Assembly: GCF_017742245.1 (NCBI RefSeq)
Contig: NZ_JAGHKO010000011.1
Coordinates: 708,518-772,517 of the forward strand
DNA length: 64,000 bases
Direction: 5' to 3'
Origin: Niastella soli
GTDB lineage: Bacteria; Bacteroidota; Bacteroidia; Chitinophagales; Chitinophagaceae
Part shown: piece by piece, positions 8,263 through 17,303 of the stretch
Layout of the letters: the number at the start of each line of letters is the position of its first letter
Numbering within the stretch: the stretch's first letter is position 1
Program-made: the position numbers and the translations under genes
Notes under the pieces: generated by a model
Seen by the model: the letters and a program-made list of their open reading frames with translations, nothing else
The model's database searches: none
What the model was told of the DNA's origin: nothing

Positions 8263-10683
8263 ATGTTTGACAATGTCGCCATTAACGTCGTCATTGGTTT
8301 GATATTCGTCTACCTTCTTTATAGCCTGTTTGTAACGATCCTTGGCGAAATGCTGGCCGCCCGCCTTGGTTTCAGGCAAAGGATGCTGCGTGTATGTATT
8401 GAGCGGATGCTGAATGACGGTTATTACGACCAGGGCGCTACCCGATGGGAAAAATTCAGGAACTGGCTGGCCGCTCTCTTTCTGTACGAGCGGAATGATT
8501 TCAAATACAGTGTGGCCGGAAGGTTCTATGCGTCCCCCTCCATCAAGTATCTTTCGAAGAACAAGAAGACGCATGCCATGTCTTTCCGGAACGGCAAGCC
8601 TTCTTACATTACCAGTGACACCTTTGCCATCACTATGATCCATTTGTTGCGAAGCAAGGGCCAGGGGCGTACAGATATGGACAGGATTGACTTCGCGCTT
8701 CAGAATAATACACTTCATTTTCAGCAGGAAACGCTGACAAACATCCGCGCCATGGCAAAGGATGCAGGCGGGGATGTCAATGCTTTTGGCGACCAGCTCC
8801 GGAAATGGTTTGTGGAGGCAAATGACCAGGCCAGCGGGTGGTATAAGCGTTTTCTCACTCGTATTTCCATAGTACTGGGGCTTATCATCGCCATGATCTT
8901 CAATGTGGATTCTATCCGGATAGCGAAAACGCTTTCTAAAGACAGGGATGCCCGCACCCAGCTGGTGAACCTGAGTGTTGCAGCGGCCAGGGATACGGCC
9001 CGGTACAGCTACTTTGTCAATGGCAATAAGGATTCGGTGCTTTCTAACGCCATCGTGGACAGCGGACTGGCACATATCTCGGAGGATATGTCGCAAGCCA
9101 ATATCCTCATTGGGGCCGGGTGGGGACTGAATGCACTACATAAGCGATACACGGTAGTGGTTGACAGCAGCGAGCAGCCTGGTGCTTTCCGGCAACTGGA
9201 AGCATACAGATCAGAGGCTGACAAACATCAAATGCTGGCGCGCAGCTTATTAACCAGACAGCAGGAGCTGGCAGCTATGAAATTCAGGCTCCAGCAATTT
9301 AATATCATCTTGGGCGGGGCGGGAAAAGACAGCATCGCCATCAGACAAAAAAGAAATGCAGTCAGTGACAGTGTCAGGATGCTGATTGTTCAGTTGTCAC
9401 TGGACTCTCTTGGTTTGAGTACATTGCATTCCTATCGGCAGCTTACAGACTCTGTCAATGCGTTGTCCCAGGAGGAATTTGCAGCAATAGATGTGGTTGC
9501 CAGGGAAGGCGCCGATTCGCCGCATCAGGTCCGCATCTCCGGAACGGTTAACTACACCGCTGGTGAGAAACTGTGGTATGTGCTGGGTCGTATAGGTGAG
9601 GACAAGACACGCCTGCTTGGCTTTTTTATTACCGCTCTTGCGTTGTCCCTGGGCGCTCCTTTCTGGTTCGATCTGCTAGGCAAGGTTGTTGCCATCCGTA
9701 CGGCAGGCGTTAAGCCCGAAGAAAAGAAGGAAACCCCGGAAAGAACCACGCTGGCTGACCAGCCATTGGTCAATGTGGCTAAAAATGAAGCGGTGGTGGT
9801 TCCGGTGGCAACGCCGTTCGAACTCGCGGTACTCAGCGCAAGGTCGAGGCTGGCAAATGAAATGGGCGTCCTTTCTGTACATGAGGGACTTGCGATTACA
9901 GCGAACCGGCTTTCAGATGCCATTGAGATCCATGTAAAGGATAGAATTACCCGGGATACTGTTAAAAGATTGTTGGGTGATGAACATAAAAATTTCCCCC
10001 TTGATATTGTTATCACAACCGGCGCGGCGGTCCACGCACTGACCAGAGGAGAGAAGATCATGAACCAGGCATTGGTAAATGGAATAGGCTCGCTGGGTTG
10101 CTACCTGAGTAAGGATGGCAGCGCAGGGGTGTACCTGTTATCTTGCTGGCATGTGATAAAGGGTGACCAGAACTGGAATGTAAACTCCGGTCCGGAAACC
10201 GTGATGGATGGGCAGGAAAAAGCCATTGGCCGGGTGGTGGATGGCTGCTTCGCTACTAATATGGATGTGGGCTTTGCGGTACTTACCAATGGTCCTGCGT
10301 CCAATGATTTTAAAAAACACTGGCGGACGGTCACCAGGAATGACGCGCGTACCTGCGGCGTAAAATTTAATGGGGCAGGATCGGAAGGTCTTCAGGAAGC
10401 AAAAATTTATAACCATAGTGTGAACATGACCGAGGGTATCCTATATCCTGATGGAGTTAAACGGGTCTTGACGGACGTGTTTTCTATCTCCCGGTTAGAC
10501 AGACAGGGGCGACCGGTATCGGCACCTTCACACCGGGGCGACTCGGGCGCACTGGTGCTCGATAACGCCAATGTGCCCTTGGGCATTATCGTCGGTGGAG
10601 ATGATAAGTTTACCTATGTAGTCAAATTGTCCAATATACTGGCGGAAGACGGCATTTACAGCGAATACAAAATTTTAACCTGA
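8263..10683 (+). CDS. Membrane-anchored trypsin-like serine protease
   Basis: An 806-residue protein with three likely membrane helices (about 6-29, 196-218, 451-480). Between helices 2 and 3 lies a roughly 230-residue helical region. The C-terminal domain (about 600-806) has the complete S1 chymotrypsin-fold triad: His630 in SCWHVI, Asp668 in NMDVGFAVL and Ser761 in HRGDSGALVL. The oxyanion motif GDSGG is varied to GDSGA. The N-terminal membrane region is not one I can name. The family context suggests a regulatory or processing protease; substrate and the side of the membrane are unknown. The ATG at 8263 is used because the first helix starts at residue 5. It is followed after 7 bases by the next gene, so the two are probably co-transcribed. 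It sits just after a Tc toxin locus, but a terminator intervenes, so a functional link is inference only. A long opposite-strand open frame inside it (8254-9096) appears to be a shadow. Confidence 0.75.
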   Translation: MFDNVAINVVIGLIFVYLLYSLFVTILGEMLAARLGFRQRMLRVCIERMLNDGYYDQGATRWEKFRNWLAALFLYERNDFKYSVAGRFYASPSIKYLSKNKKTHAMSFRNGKPSYITSDTFAITMIHLLRSKGQGRTDMDRIDFALQNNTLHFQQETLTNIRAMAKDAGGDVNAFGDQLRKWFVEANDQASGWYKRFLTRISIVLGLIIAMIFNVDSIRIAKTLSKDRDARTQLVNLSVAAARDTARYSYFVNGNKDSVLSNAIVDSGLAHISEDMSQANILIGAGWGLNALHKRYTVVVDSSEQPGAFRQLEAYRSEADKHQMLARSLLTRQQELAAMKFRLQQFNIILGGAGKDSIAIRQKRNAVSDSVRMLIVQLSLDSLGLSTLHSYRQLTDSVNALSQEEFAAIDVVAREGADSPHQVRISGTVNYTAGEKLWYVLGRIGEDKTRLLGFFITALALSLGAPFWFDLLGKVVAIRTAGVKPEEKKETPERTTLADQPLVNVAKNEAVVVPVATPFELAVLSARSRLANEMGVLSVHEGLAITANRLSDAIEIHVKDRITRDTVKRLLGDEHKNFPLDIVITTGAAVHALTRGEKIMNQALVNGIGSLGCYLSKDGSAGVYLLSCWHVIKGDQNWNVNSGPETVMDGQEKAIGRVVDGCFATNMDVGFAVLTNGPASNDFKKHWRTVTRNDARTCGVKFNGAGSEGLQEAKIYNHSVNMTEGILYPDGVKRVLTDVFSISRLDRQGRPVSAPSHRGDSGALVLDNANVPLGIIVGGDDKFTYVVKLSNILAEDGIYSEYKILT

Positions 10684-10690
10684 AACAGAT

Positions 10691-13099
10691 ATGAAAAAAA
10701 TGGCTATCCTCCTGTCGGCATGGCTGATGGGAATGCTTTCATCCTATGCCCAAGAGAAAGTTGACATTACCGTGGATAATAACACGGTGAATGCAACCCC
10801 CGGCTCCGGAAAGAAGATCACTGTCAAAAGAAACGGAACGATCGAGTTCAGCCTGAAGACCCCCGAACACTGGCTGAAGGACCATAAAGCTGCGTTATCG
10901 ATCAAAGGGAAAGAATTTAAATTCACCGGCCATTCACTCACGTTTACCGATGACCCAACAGCGAAGAATGGCATTGATTTGTCCAGTACCCGGGCAACAG
11001 CGGAGATCGATGGCAAAAAGTTGAGTTGGAACATTATGGTGGCTATGGAAGAGGCGAAACCAAAGGACCCGAAAACTGCTGATGTTACAACTGATGCTCC
11101 CGAAGCTGATAAAGATGAGCCGACGGGTGAGCCAGACCGAAAGCCGTATAGACCGGGCAGTATGTACTATGACGCCATTGCGCTGGCCACCCCGCACCAG
11201 CTGACGGAAAAGGAATGGGATGATGTGGTGAATTTCTATTTTAAACAAAAACTGGCCCTGCACCAGGATCTTGTAAGCCGGATAAAGAATAGCGCCAATA
11301 ATCCCTTTCTTGCTGAGTCCGTGAATACCTCAGACACCTTTCTGCTCAAGATAAAAGGACTAGGGGCTGCACAGAGTGGGGGCGGTAGCATTTTATCGCA
11401 GGCGTTGACTTCCATTGGGGGGATCGATGTAACTACCATCGTAGATGGGTTTGCAAAATTCATTGTCAAAAGAACAAAGCAGGAACTGGCCATCAGCTTT
11501 TTCGATAAATTCAAAGACATGATCGCCAAGGAAAAGGACCTGCAATCGGTTTTTCCTGAAACATACCAGGCGTTGACCGTAATAGGTGACCAGATCTACA
11601 ATTACCAGGCTTATATTCAAACCTTACGGGAAAGCTTTGAAAAAGACCTGAGTACCCTGGCTAAGAATCTGCCTTCCATTATCGACAATCACCAGGCATT
11701 TTTTGATCAGGAGAATAAAAGATGGTTGAAAGCCACGCTGCTTACAGGTTCCTATGTTACCAGTGGGCTGCAGGACCATGTGCATCCTGGCGACCTGCTG
11801 GCAGACTACCCGGCTGAATACCTGGATAGTTTGCTCTCAAATAACTGGAAAGGAGCGGTGCAGACCCTCCAGCTTATTTCCCTGTCATTGCGGGATACTG
11901 CATCAAACAAAGACTCTGCATACTGGGTAAGCCCACGACAGGTCAGGGAGTTGATAGCCAATTCGACGGCGTTCAACATCTACCTCGGACTGATGTATGA
12001 AACGGAAAAAACATTCGACAAAACTAATGGTGCAGGTGGTCATATTTACTTTAAGGATAGTACGGTGACCTTACAAAGAATATTAGACGCTGTACATGTT
12101 AACCTGGCACCCTTCAGAACTTTTATTACTCAATTCGGTGAAAAGGCGGGCCGGCTTAATACTATGATCCGGCAGTATAAAAAAGCAGCCAGTGATTCCC
12201 TGATGCTGGAGCAATACTATGCCTATTTCACTGCGACTGTTGACCTGCTGCAACAAAGCAGCAAGGTAACTTCGATCCCGGCTGTGCGGGACCTTGTAAA
12301 GGTAGACCTTGGTAAAGAAATGACCGACTATTTCGATATCTCGCGGTCATTTTCCAATTTAGTGCTAAACGTGAATCGGCGAAATTATGCGGCGGCCATC
12401 ATCAATACCACACATATATACGATGTGATACGCATAAAATGGTCCGCCAAAAACCCAGATGTCCAGGGCGGAGCATTATTTGATGCCCCTGCCGCAGTCA
12501 AAGCTTCAAAAGATGAGATCTTTAAATATGGCGGATTTATGGCTGCGCTGGTACAGGCCAAAAGCAGTGATGAGGTAGAGAATGCCATCGAAGCAATAGC
12601 GCTGCCTACCGGTTCAGCCCGCATTAAACGAGAGACACCTTTCAATATCTCGTTGAATGCCTATGGTGGGCTCTTTTTGGGCCATGAATCCATTGCTGGT
12701 ATTAAAAATAAAAAATGGATCAACAGTTATGGTATAACGGCGCCCATCGGAGTGGCATTCAGCACCAGCAGCCATCATTTGTCTTATTCGCTTTTTCTTT
12801 CGGTAGTGGACATTGGTGCCGTGGCAGCCTTCCGGTTTGCCGATACCCTAACTTCCAAAGTGCCGGTGATCGAGTTAAAGAATATCGTGTCGCCCGGTGC
12901 GTTTTTCTCCCTTGGTCTTCCCAGGTCACCGGTATCTATAAACCTGGGCGCTCAAATGGGGCCTAATTTACGAAAAGTATATGCGCCCACTGATGGTAAA
13001 CAAAGCAATGATTATGCGAATCAAACGTACTGGCGTTTTAGTGTATCGGTTTGTGTGGATATACCAGTGCTGAATTTCTATACTCGGTCGGCGAAGTAG
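10691..13099 (+). CDS. Secreted or outer-membrane protein of unknown function
   Basis: An 802-residue protein with a clear signal peptide (MKKMAILLSAWLMGMLSSYAQ). Residues about 22-115 look like a small beta-sandwich domain (repeated short beta-type strands, TVKRNGTIEFSLKTPEHW). A Glu/Asp/Pro-rich linker follows (about 120-150). The middle (about 155-640) is mostly helical. The last roughly 150 residues alternate polar and hydrophobic positions and end in aromatic-rich strands (YWRFSVSVCVDIPVLNFY), as in outer-membrane beta-strands. I do not recognise a named family. It lies 7 bases after the membrane protease gene and shares its transcription unit; a shared envelope role is likely but unproven. 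The unit ends in a strong terminator. Confidence 0.6.
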   Translation: MKKMAILLSAWLMGMLSSYAQEKVDITVDNNTVNATPGSGKKITVKRNGTIEFSLKTPEHWLKDHKAALSIKGKEFKFTGHSLTFTDDPTAKNGIDLSSTRATAEIDGKKLSWNIMVAMEEAKPKDPKTADVTTDAPEADKDEPTGEPDRKPYRPGSMYYDAIALATPHQLTEKEWDDVVNFYFKQKLALHQDLVSRIKNSANNPFLAESVNTSDTFLLKIKGLGAAQSGGGSILSQALTSIGGIDVTTIVDGFAKFIVKRTKQELAISFFDKFKDMIAKEKDLQSVFPETYQALTVIGDQIYNYQAYIQTLRESFEKDLSTLAKNLPSIIDNHQAFFDQENKRWLKATLLTGSYVTSGLQDHVHPGDLLADYPAEYLDSLLSNNWKGAVQTLQLISLSLRDTASNKDSAYWVSPRQVRELIANSTAFNIYLGLMYETEKTFDKTNGAGGHIYFKDSTVTLQRILDAVHVNLAPFRTFITQFGEKAGRLNTMIRQYKKAASDSLMLEQYYAYFTATVDLLQQSSKVTSIPAVRDLVKVDLGKEMTDYFDISRSFSNLVLNVNRRNYAAAIINTTHIYDVIRIKWSAKNPDVQGGALFDAPAAVKASKDEIFKYGGFMAALVQAKSSDEVENAIEAIALPTGSARIKRETPFNISLNAYGGLFLGHESIAGIKNKKWINSYGITAPIGVAFSTSSHHLSYSLFLSVVDIGAVAAFRFADTLTSKVPVIELKNIVSPGAFFSLGLPRSPVSINLGAQMGPNLRKVYAPTDGKQSNDYANQTYWRFSVSVCVDIPVLNFYTRSAK

Positions 13100-13115
13100 A
13101 AAGATATTACGGAAT

Positions 13116-13154
13116 AAAAAGGATGTAACTGAAAAGGTACATCCTTTTTATTTT
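13116..13154. terminator. Bidirectional intrinsic terminator
   Basis: A perfect 12-bp stem (13116-13127 with 13138-13149), flanked by A-runs and T-runs, lies between convergent genes. It can serve both the protease/outer-membrane unit on the plus strand and the YciI-like gene on the minus strand. Confidence 0.88.
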
Positions 13155-13174
13155 ATTAAGTCATGTTCAATAAA

Positions 13175-13555
13175 TCATTTCGGATAAACAAAATTTGTTT
13201 GTGCTTCCTTTGTTTTTACCGGTCTGATCTCAATACTGGCAGTAGGTACAAATGCAAATTCAGGATTTTGTTTGGCAATTGCAATGGCCTCCTCAACGCT
13301 GTCTGCCTGTATATGGTAATAGCCAACCTGGATCTCTTTTGTAGGATCAATTATAGTAGTGTTCCAGGTATTATCAGCTTTTGAAATAACACAACCTTCT
13401 CTTAATAGAGGTTGTGCTGCTATCAGTTTCCGGCTGGTTTTTAAAAGCTCAATATAAACCTCACATTGCTTAATGAAAGTCAAATGCTCATTGGCAGAAA
13501 GGTTTGCCTTTGCATCACCTGCATTGCGTATATATAGCATAAATTCGGTTGCCAT
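13175..13555 (-). CDS. YciI-like domain protein (YCII/DGPF family)
   Basis: A 126-residue soluble protein starting MATEFMLYIRNAGD. The ferredoxin-like YCII pattern is visible: a first strand FMLYIR, a central ADNTWNTTIIDPTKEIQVGYYHIQADSVEEAIAIAKQNPEFA region and a closing strand with IEIRPV. The phrase GYYHIQADSVEEAIAIAKQNP is the family's typical helix-strand signature. Members are often small enzymes or stress-linked proteins of unclear substrate, and some occur beside ECF sigma factors; none is adjacent here. No signal peptide. It stands alone between a convergent unit and a divergent NTF2-like gene. Confidence 0.8.
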   Translation of the reverse strand: MATEFMLYIRNAGDAKANLSANEHLTFIKQCEVYIELLKTSRKLIAAQPLLREGCVISKADNTWNTTIIDPTKEIQVGYYHIQADSVEEAIAIAKQNPEFAFVPTASIEIRPVKTKEAQTNFVYPK

Positions 13556-13729
13556 ATTGTTTATGCTTTAGTGTGATTAAAGAATCATTATACAAATGTA
13601 ATATGATTTCGTGAGGGCCTGTGTCTGCCATCTGCCCCGTCTGTATTGAATAAAAGATAAAAGCCGCTTGTTCGCATTTGTACAATTTATCTTTTTAGGC
13701 TGCTTTTACCTTTACTAAAATTTAAAAAT

Positions 13730-14191
13730 ATGAAAAGCAGCAAAAAAAGGTTGCCTTTGTTGATGATATTGTTAGTTTGTATAAATGTGATAGTCAATGC
13801 TCAATTACAGGAAGCAAAAAAAGCCATTGCGGAAAGCAATGCCAGGTATTTTGAGTCTTTTGTTAAAAATGATTCTTCCATTTTTATCAATAGCTATGCA
13901 GAAGATGCCTGTATCCTGGCCCCTGATGCACCTGCCGCGTGTGGCCGGGAAGCCTTCGCCAGATTCTTCCGGTTGGCTTATCAGGAGTATGGTCTAAGAA
14001 ACGGTAAATTCATCACTACGAATGTATATGGCGATGGGAAGGAATATGTAACGGAAGAAGGATACTGGCAATCCTTTAATGCAAAGGGAGAACTATTTGA
14101 CGATGGGAAGTTTTTAGTGCTTTGGAAGAAGACCGCGAGCGGCTGGAAAATGTTCCGTGATTCGTTTAGCAGCAATCATGCCGTCAAATGA
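13730..14191 (+). CDS. Exported NTF2-like (SnoaL/DUF4440-type) protein
   Basis: A 153-residue protein with a signal peptide ending near NVIVNAQ (about residue 25). The rest has the NTF2 cone fold signature: an opening helix (EAKKAIAESNARYFESFVKNDSSIFINSYAEDACILAPDAP is spread over residues 28-68), then strands with GREAFARFF, FITTNVYGDGKEYVTEEGYW and the closing DDGKFLVLWKKTASGWKMFRDSFSSN. This is close to DUF4440 and SnoaL-like proteins, which may bind small ligands or act as isomerases or cyclases. No substrate can be inferred. It is convergent with the small membrane protein gene at 14288. Confidence 0.75.
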   Translation: MKSSKKRLPLLMILLVCINVIVNAQLQEAKKAIAESNARYFESFVKNDSSIFINSYAEDACILAPDAPAACGREAFARFFRLAYQEYGLRNGKFITTNVYGDGKEYVTEEGYWQSFNAKGELFDDGKFLVLWKKTASGWKMFRDSFSSNHAVK

Positions 14192-14287
14192 TCATTTATG
14201 CTGATCCTCACCGCTGTATTTTGTCTGGTATAAGGGCCAGGCGAAATACGGCGGTGAGTGTCAATAATGTTTCAGGTGCTAATCAGT

Positions 14288-14767
14288 TTAATGATAAACT
14301 TCCTCTACATATTCATCAATTCGGTTTGTTGATCTGTCTACCAGTTTTGCTATGGCCGCTGCAGCTAACCCGCCTATTAAATACAAGCCAATGGTCATGA
14401 TCCTGGTGCCCATTGTTTTATTGCTTGGATCGGTTGACAGCCCCATTGACTTTGGTAAAACAACAGCCGAAACACCAGCTGCCAGTCCTAGTAAAGCGCC
14501 ATACAGCCATACCTTTTTTTTGCCGCCTATTGCCGCCAGACTAAAATAGGCGGTGTCACAAAAAAGTTCGCCACCAACAGCCCATCGTTGAAGTGCGCCA
14601 TCTGCCGGTACATTTTTATGCATTTTTGTTAGGCCTTTTCGGATCAGGTCCATATCCAGCAGGTCCATACGGGGTGCTACGGGGCTAATTCTCCTCATTG
14701 CTTCGTGCATGCAAGCGACTGTAACTGTTCCTGCTAATCCTCCAGCTAATGCAGATGAAACTTTCAT
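14288..14767 (-). CDS. Small membrane protein of unknown function
   Basis: A 159-residue protein with three or four hydrophobic stretches: an N-terminal glycine-rich helix (ALAGGLAGTVTVACMHEAM), one near residue 70 (ELFCDTAYFSLAAIGG), then WLYGALLGLAAGVSAVVL and IMTIGLYLIGGLAAAAIAKL. The C-terminal end is acidic (DEYVEEVYH). It looks like a conserved Bacteroidetes integral membrane protein, but I recognise no named domain. The initiating ATG at 14767 fits the first helix. Confidence 0.55.
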   Translation of the reverse strand: MKVSSALAGGLAGTVTVACMHEAMRRISPVAPRMDLLDMDLIRKGLTKMHKNVPADGALQRWAVGGELFCDTAYFSLAAIGGKKKVWLYGALLGLAAGVSAVVLPKSMGLSTDPSNKTMGTRIMTIGLYLIGGLAAAAIAKLVDRSTNRIDEYVEEVYH

Positions 14768-14903
14768 AGTATATAATTGTGTTATTAAATCAACAAACTA
14801 CTATGGCTAAAAAATTTGTACCAGGTTATGGTTAAAGAGGATGTAGGGAGTCGCGGGGATGCGCGGTTAGTAGTGAACGATGGAAGGCAGACGCTTGGGT
14901 ACT

Positions 14904-14939
14904 AAAAGAAAAGGTCCGCTTTCGCGGACCTTTTCTTTT
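14904..14939. terminator. Intrinsic terminator, 16-bp perfect stem
   Basis: A perfect 16-bp stem (14904-14919 with 14924-14939) and a 4-base TTTC loop. It lies directly after the stop of the minus-strand FkbM methyltransferase gene. Confidence 0.9.
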
Positions 14940-14944
14940 GAAAA

Positions 14945-15631
14945 TTATTTTGTGAAGATGAAATTCTCCTGCGTGGTATGAGCGAGTGATAGCCCATGTT
15001 TGGTGCAATGATCGATCATTTGCTTCTTGGTAGCTTCTTCACCGCCATGCTCAATGATGAGGCATTTACAGCCCAGTTTTGTTAAGTCCATTTGTTTCAA
15101 AATGGTCAAATCCATTAACTCGGCATCTATGGTAATAAAGTCATATGTTTTGTACCTGGCAACAGTGGTATTGAACGTCTGGAAGTCGTACGTTTTGATG
15201 GTGATTTTATTGAAGTTTACGCCAGTCCACATGGTGGTGGTATCCTTTTTCAGGGAAGAAACCAGTGACGTGTCACCCAACCCTTCTAATTGTCCTGAAT
15301 CGTAAAAATCAGCTTCACCATTTTGTTCACCGATGGCAACCTGGTGTATCGCTACTTTGTTGTTGCCCCGATGCAGTTTGCTTACTTTGGAAAAAGCGAC
15401 CTGGGAGGGTTCCACCAGATCTGCAGACCAGCCGTTTAAAATGAAATGTAAAGCGTTGCTATAGGTGATACCGTCGTTCTCGCCAATTGATAATAAAGTG
15501 CCCTTAAAATCGCCAAAATATTGGGCTATTGTTTTGTCTTCCTGGTTTTGACCAAAGTATTGTTTAATCCCCAACTTGTTGCGTAATGAAACGACAGCAG
15601 GATGGTTACTTACTCTTTTTCTTAATCTCAT
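14945..15631 (-). CDS. FkbM-family SAM-dependent methyltransferase
   Basis: A 228-residue protein with the FkbM layout: a short basic N-terminus, the SAM-binding motif LLSIGENDGITYSNAL near residues 47-62, DLVEPSQVAFSKVSKLH after it (the acidic motif II), then HQVAIGEQNGEADFYDSG, and YDFITIDAE near residue 166. FkbM enzymes O-methylate sugars or polyketides. There is no signal peptide and no adjacent glycosyltransferase, so the acceptor is unknown. It is monocistronic, with its own terminator. Confidence 0.78.
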   Translation of the reverse strand: MRLRKRVSNHPAVVSLRNKLGIKQYFGQNQEDKTIAQYFGDFKGTLLSIGENDGITYSNALHFILNGWSADLVEPSQVAFSKVSKLHRGNNKVAIHQVAIGEQNGEADFYDSGQLEGLGDTSLVSSLKKDTTTMWTGVNFNKITIKTYDFQTFNTTVARYKTYDFITIDAELMDLTILKQMDLTKLGCKCLIIEHGGEEATKKQMIDHCTKHGLSLAHTTQENFIFTK

Positions 15632-15766
15632 GGTTTATAGATGTATATGGATTCTTCCCTATTTTAAAAGACGCAAAGAACGTATTTTGTTTTGTTATTT
15701 TGAACAAAACAGGCCATTATATTGACGAATACATTATTGTAAATAATAATGCGCTTTGATCCCCAT

Positions 15767-17227
15767 TTACAATGCCTGCTTAAGCTTTGTAAGCGCCGTA
15801 ATGATCTCGTTTGGCCTTAGGGAGGCAAAGCCCAGCCGCAGGCCATTGGTGGAAAAGGATTCATTTTTGTAAAAGCTCCCGTCAGCGATCAACAGGCCTT
15901 GTTTCGATGCCCGTTCAGCCAGTTTCACCAGGTTTATTTTTTTGTCGAATTGCGCCCAAACGGCCAGTCCACCTTCTGGTACCCTGAACGCTATACTGTT
16001 AGAAAGATCGGCTTGCAGTACTTTGCAGAAAAGGTCCCTGCGTTCCTTATATGCTTTGATCGACTTCCGGAAATACCGCTCCATTTCCCCGTTGTCGAAA
16101 AGAACGGCAAAAGCCTCCTCCAGTACCGTATCGCCCTGTTTATCGATCAGTTCCCTTAATGACGCTGCGGCATTTATAAATGCAGCGGGCCCAATCATAA
16201 AACCAATACGCAATGCGGGTGCCACCGTTTTGGTTACCGAACCAATATAGATCACGTTCTGGTGGTGATCGATACTTGCCAGAGGCAGGTAGGGTTTGTT
16301 TTCATAGTGAAAATCAAAATCATAGTCATCTTCCAGTATGGCAAACCGGTATTCCCTGGCCAGGGTCAATAATTTTAACCGTCGTTCCATGCTCATAGTA
16401 ACCGTTGTTGGGAAGTGGTGATGTGGAATAACATATACCGCCTTTATTTCTTTGCGTCGCAATGCCTTTTCAAGGTAGTCAATATCCAGGCCATATTCGT
16501 CTACGGGAATACGAACCAGTTTGGCGCCATGATACAGGAATGTATTATCAGCCAGCACGTAATTTGATGTGCCCACAGCAATATGCGCTTGCTGGTTCAG
16601 CAACAGCTGTGAGGCCAGGTAAATGCCCATTTGGCTCCCCTTGGTAATAAGTATATTTTCCGGAGATACGGTAATTCCCCGGGTGTTATATAAGTTGTGC
16701 GCAATAGAAGCCCGCAGGTGTTCAGATCCCTTTGCGCTACCGTATTTTAAAAAGTTCCTTCCGAACGATTTCCTTGAAATGCTCCGGTATTCACGCATTA
16801 ATTCATCGATGGGTGTCAACCGTACATCCGGGAATCCATCATCAATGGTCAATTTAGCCGTTTGCAAATTCATGCCGGTGATGGCGCGGGAAAACCGGTT
16901 ATTCCATTTAAAAGGTTCCTGCTGTCGTAACTCAGGTTGAATGCCTGGTAATCGTTTTCTGGTAATGATCGGCAGCTTTGATAGTACAAATATGCCTTTG
17001 CGGGGCACCGAATCGGCCCAGCCCTGGCTGATCAATTCCTCGTAGGCCAGCTTCACTGTGTTGCGGTGAATGCCGATCAACTCCGCTAAAACCCGCGTAC
17101 TCGGTAATAGGGCGGAAGGTTGTAAGGTGCCATTGGAGATCAGGGTAATAAAACTGTTACATACCTGTATATGTAGTGATAGTGATGAGTTTCTATCAAG
17201 TTGTATCAATGATTTATAAGGCAACAT
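15767..17227 (-). CDS. MocR/PdxR-type regulator: GntR HTH fused to a PLP aminotransferase fold
   Basis: A 486-residue protein. Residues about 10-80 are a GntR winged helix (LPSTRVLAELIGIHRNTVKLAYEEL, then a wing). Residues about 120-486 are an aminotransferase class I fold: PHHHFPTT at 269-275, DDYDFDF at 300-306, and the PLP-binding lysine K333 in GSVTKTVAPALRIGF. MocR proteins use PLP or an amine/aldehyde ligand to control neighbouring genes and their own promoter. The gene is divergent from azoR across a 76-bp gap that contains CTGGGCT direct repeats, the expected type of MocR operator. Regulation of the azoreductase-EamA-AhpD operon is therefore likely. Confidence 0.88.
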   Translation of the reverse strand: MLPYKSLIQLDRNSSLSLHIQVCNSFITLISNGTLQPSALLPSTRVLAELIGIHRNTVKLAYEELISQGWADSVPRKGIFVLSKLPIITRKRLPGIQPELRQQEPFKWNNRFSRAITGMNLQTAKLTIDDGFPDVRLTPIDELMREYRSISRKSFGRNFLKYGSAKGSEHLRASIAHNLYNTRGITVSPENILITKGSQMGIYLASQLLLNQQAHIAVGTSNYVLADNTFLYHGAKLVRIPVDEYGLDIDYLEKALRRKEIKAVYVIPHHHFPTTVTMSMERRLKLLTLAREYRFAILEDDYDFDFHYENKPYLPLASIDHHQNVIYIGSVTKTVAPALRIGFMIGPAAFINAAASLRELIDKQGDTVLEEAFAVLFDNGEMERYFRKSIKAYKERRDLFCKVLQADLSNSIAFRVPEGGLAVWAQFDKKINLVKLAERASKQGLLIADGSFYKNESFSTNGLRLGFASLRPNEIITALTKLKQAL

Positions 17228-17288
17228 CTGGGCTGTAGTTTATGTTGAAACTGGGCTGCAAATATAGCCCAGCATAGAAATACTTTTG
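17228..17288. promoter_or_regulatory. Predicted MocR operator and azoR promoter
   Basis: CTGGGCT occurs at 17228-17234 and again at 17251-17257 (23-bp period), with an inverted copy AGCCCAG at 17266-17272. Known MocR regulators bind direct repeats of CTGGAC-like sequence. A Bacteroidetes -7 box TACTTTTG lies at 17281-17288, 16 bases before the azoR start. The first repeat touches the MocR start codon, which suggests autoregulation. Confidence 0.6.
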
Positions 17289-17303
17289 TAAAAAATTATC
17301 ACA

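Noticed and set aside
8254-9096. 280-codon minus-strand open frame antisense to the membrane protease gene
   Set aside because: It lies wholly opposite a gene with clear helices and no family motif appears in the antisense product; a codon shadow.
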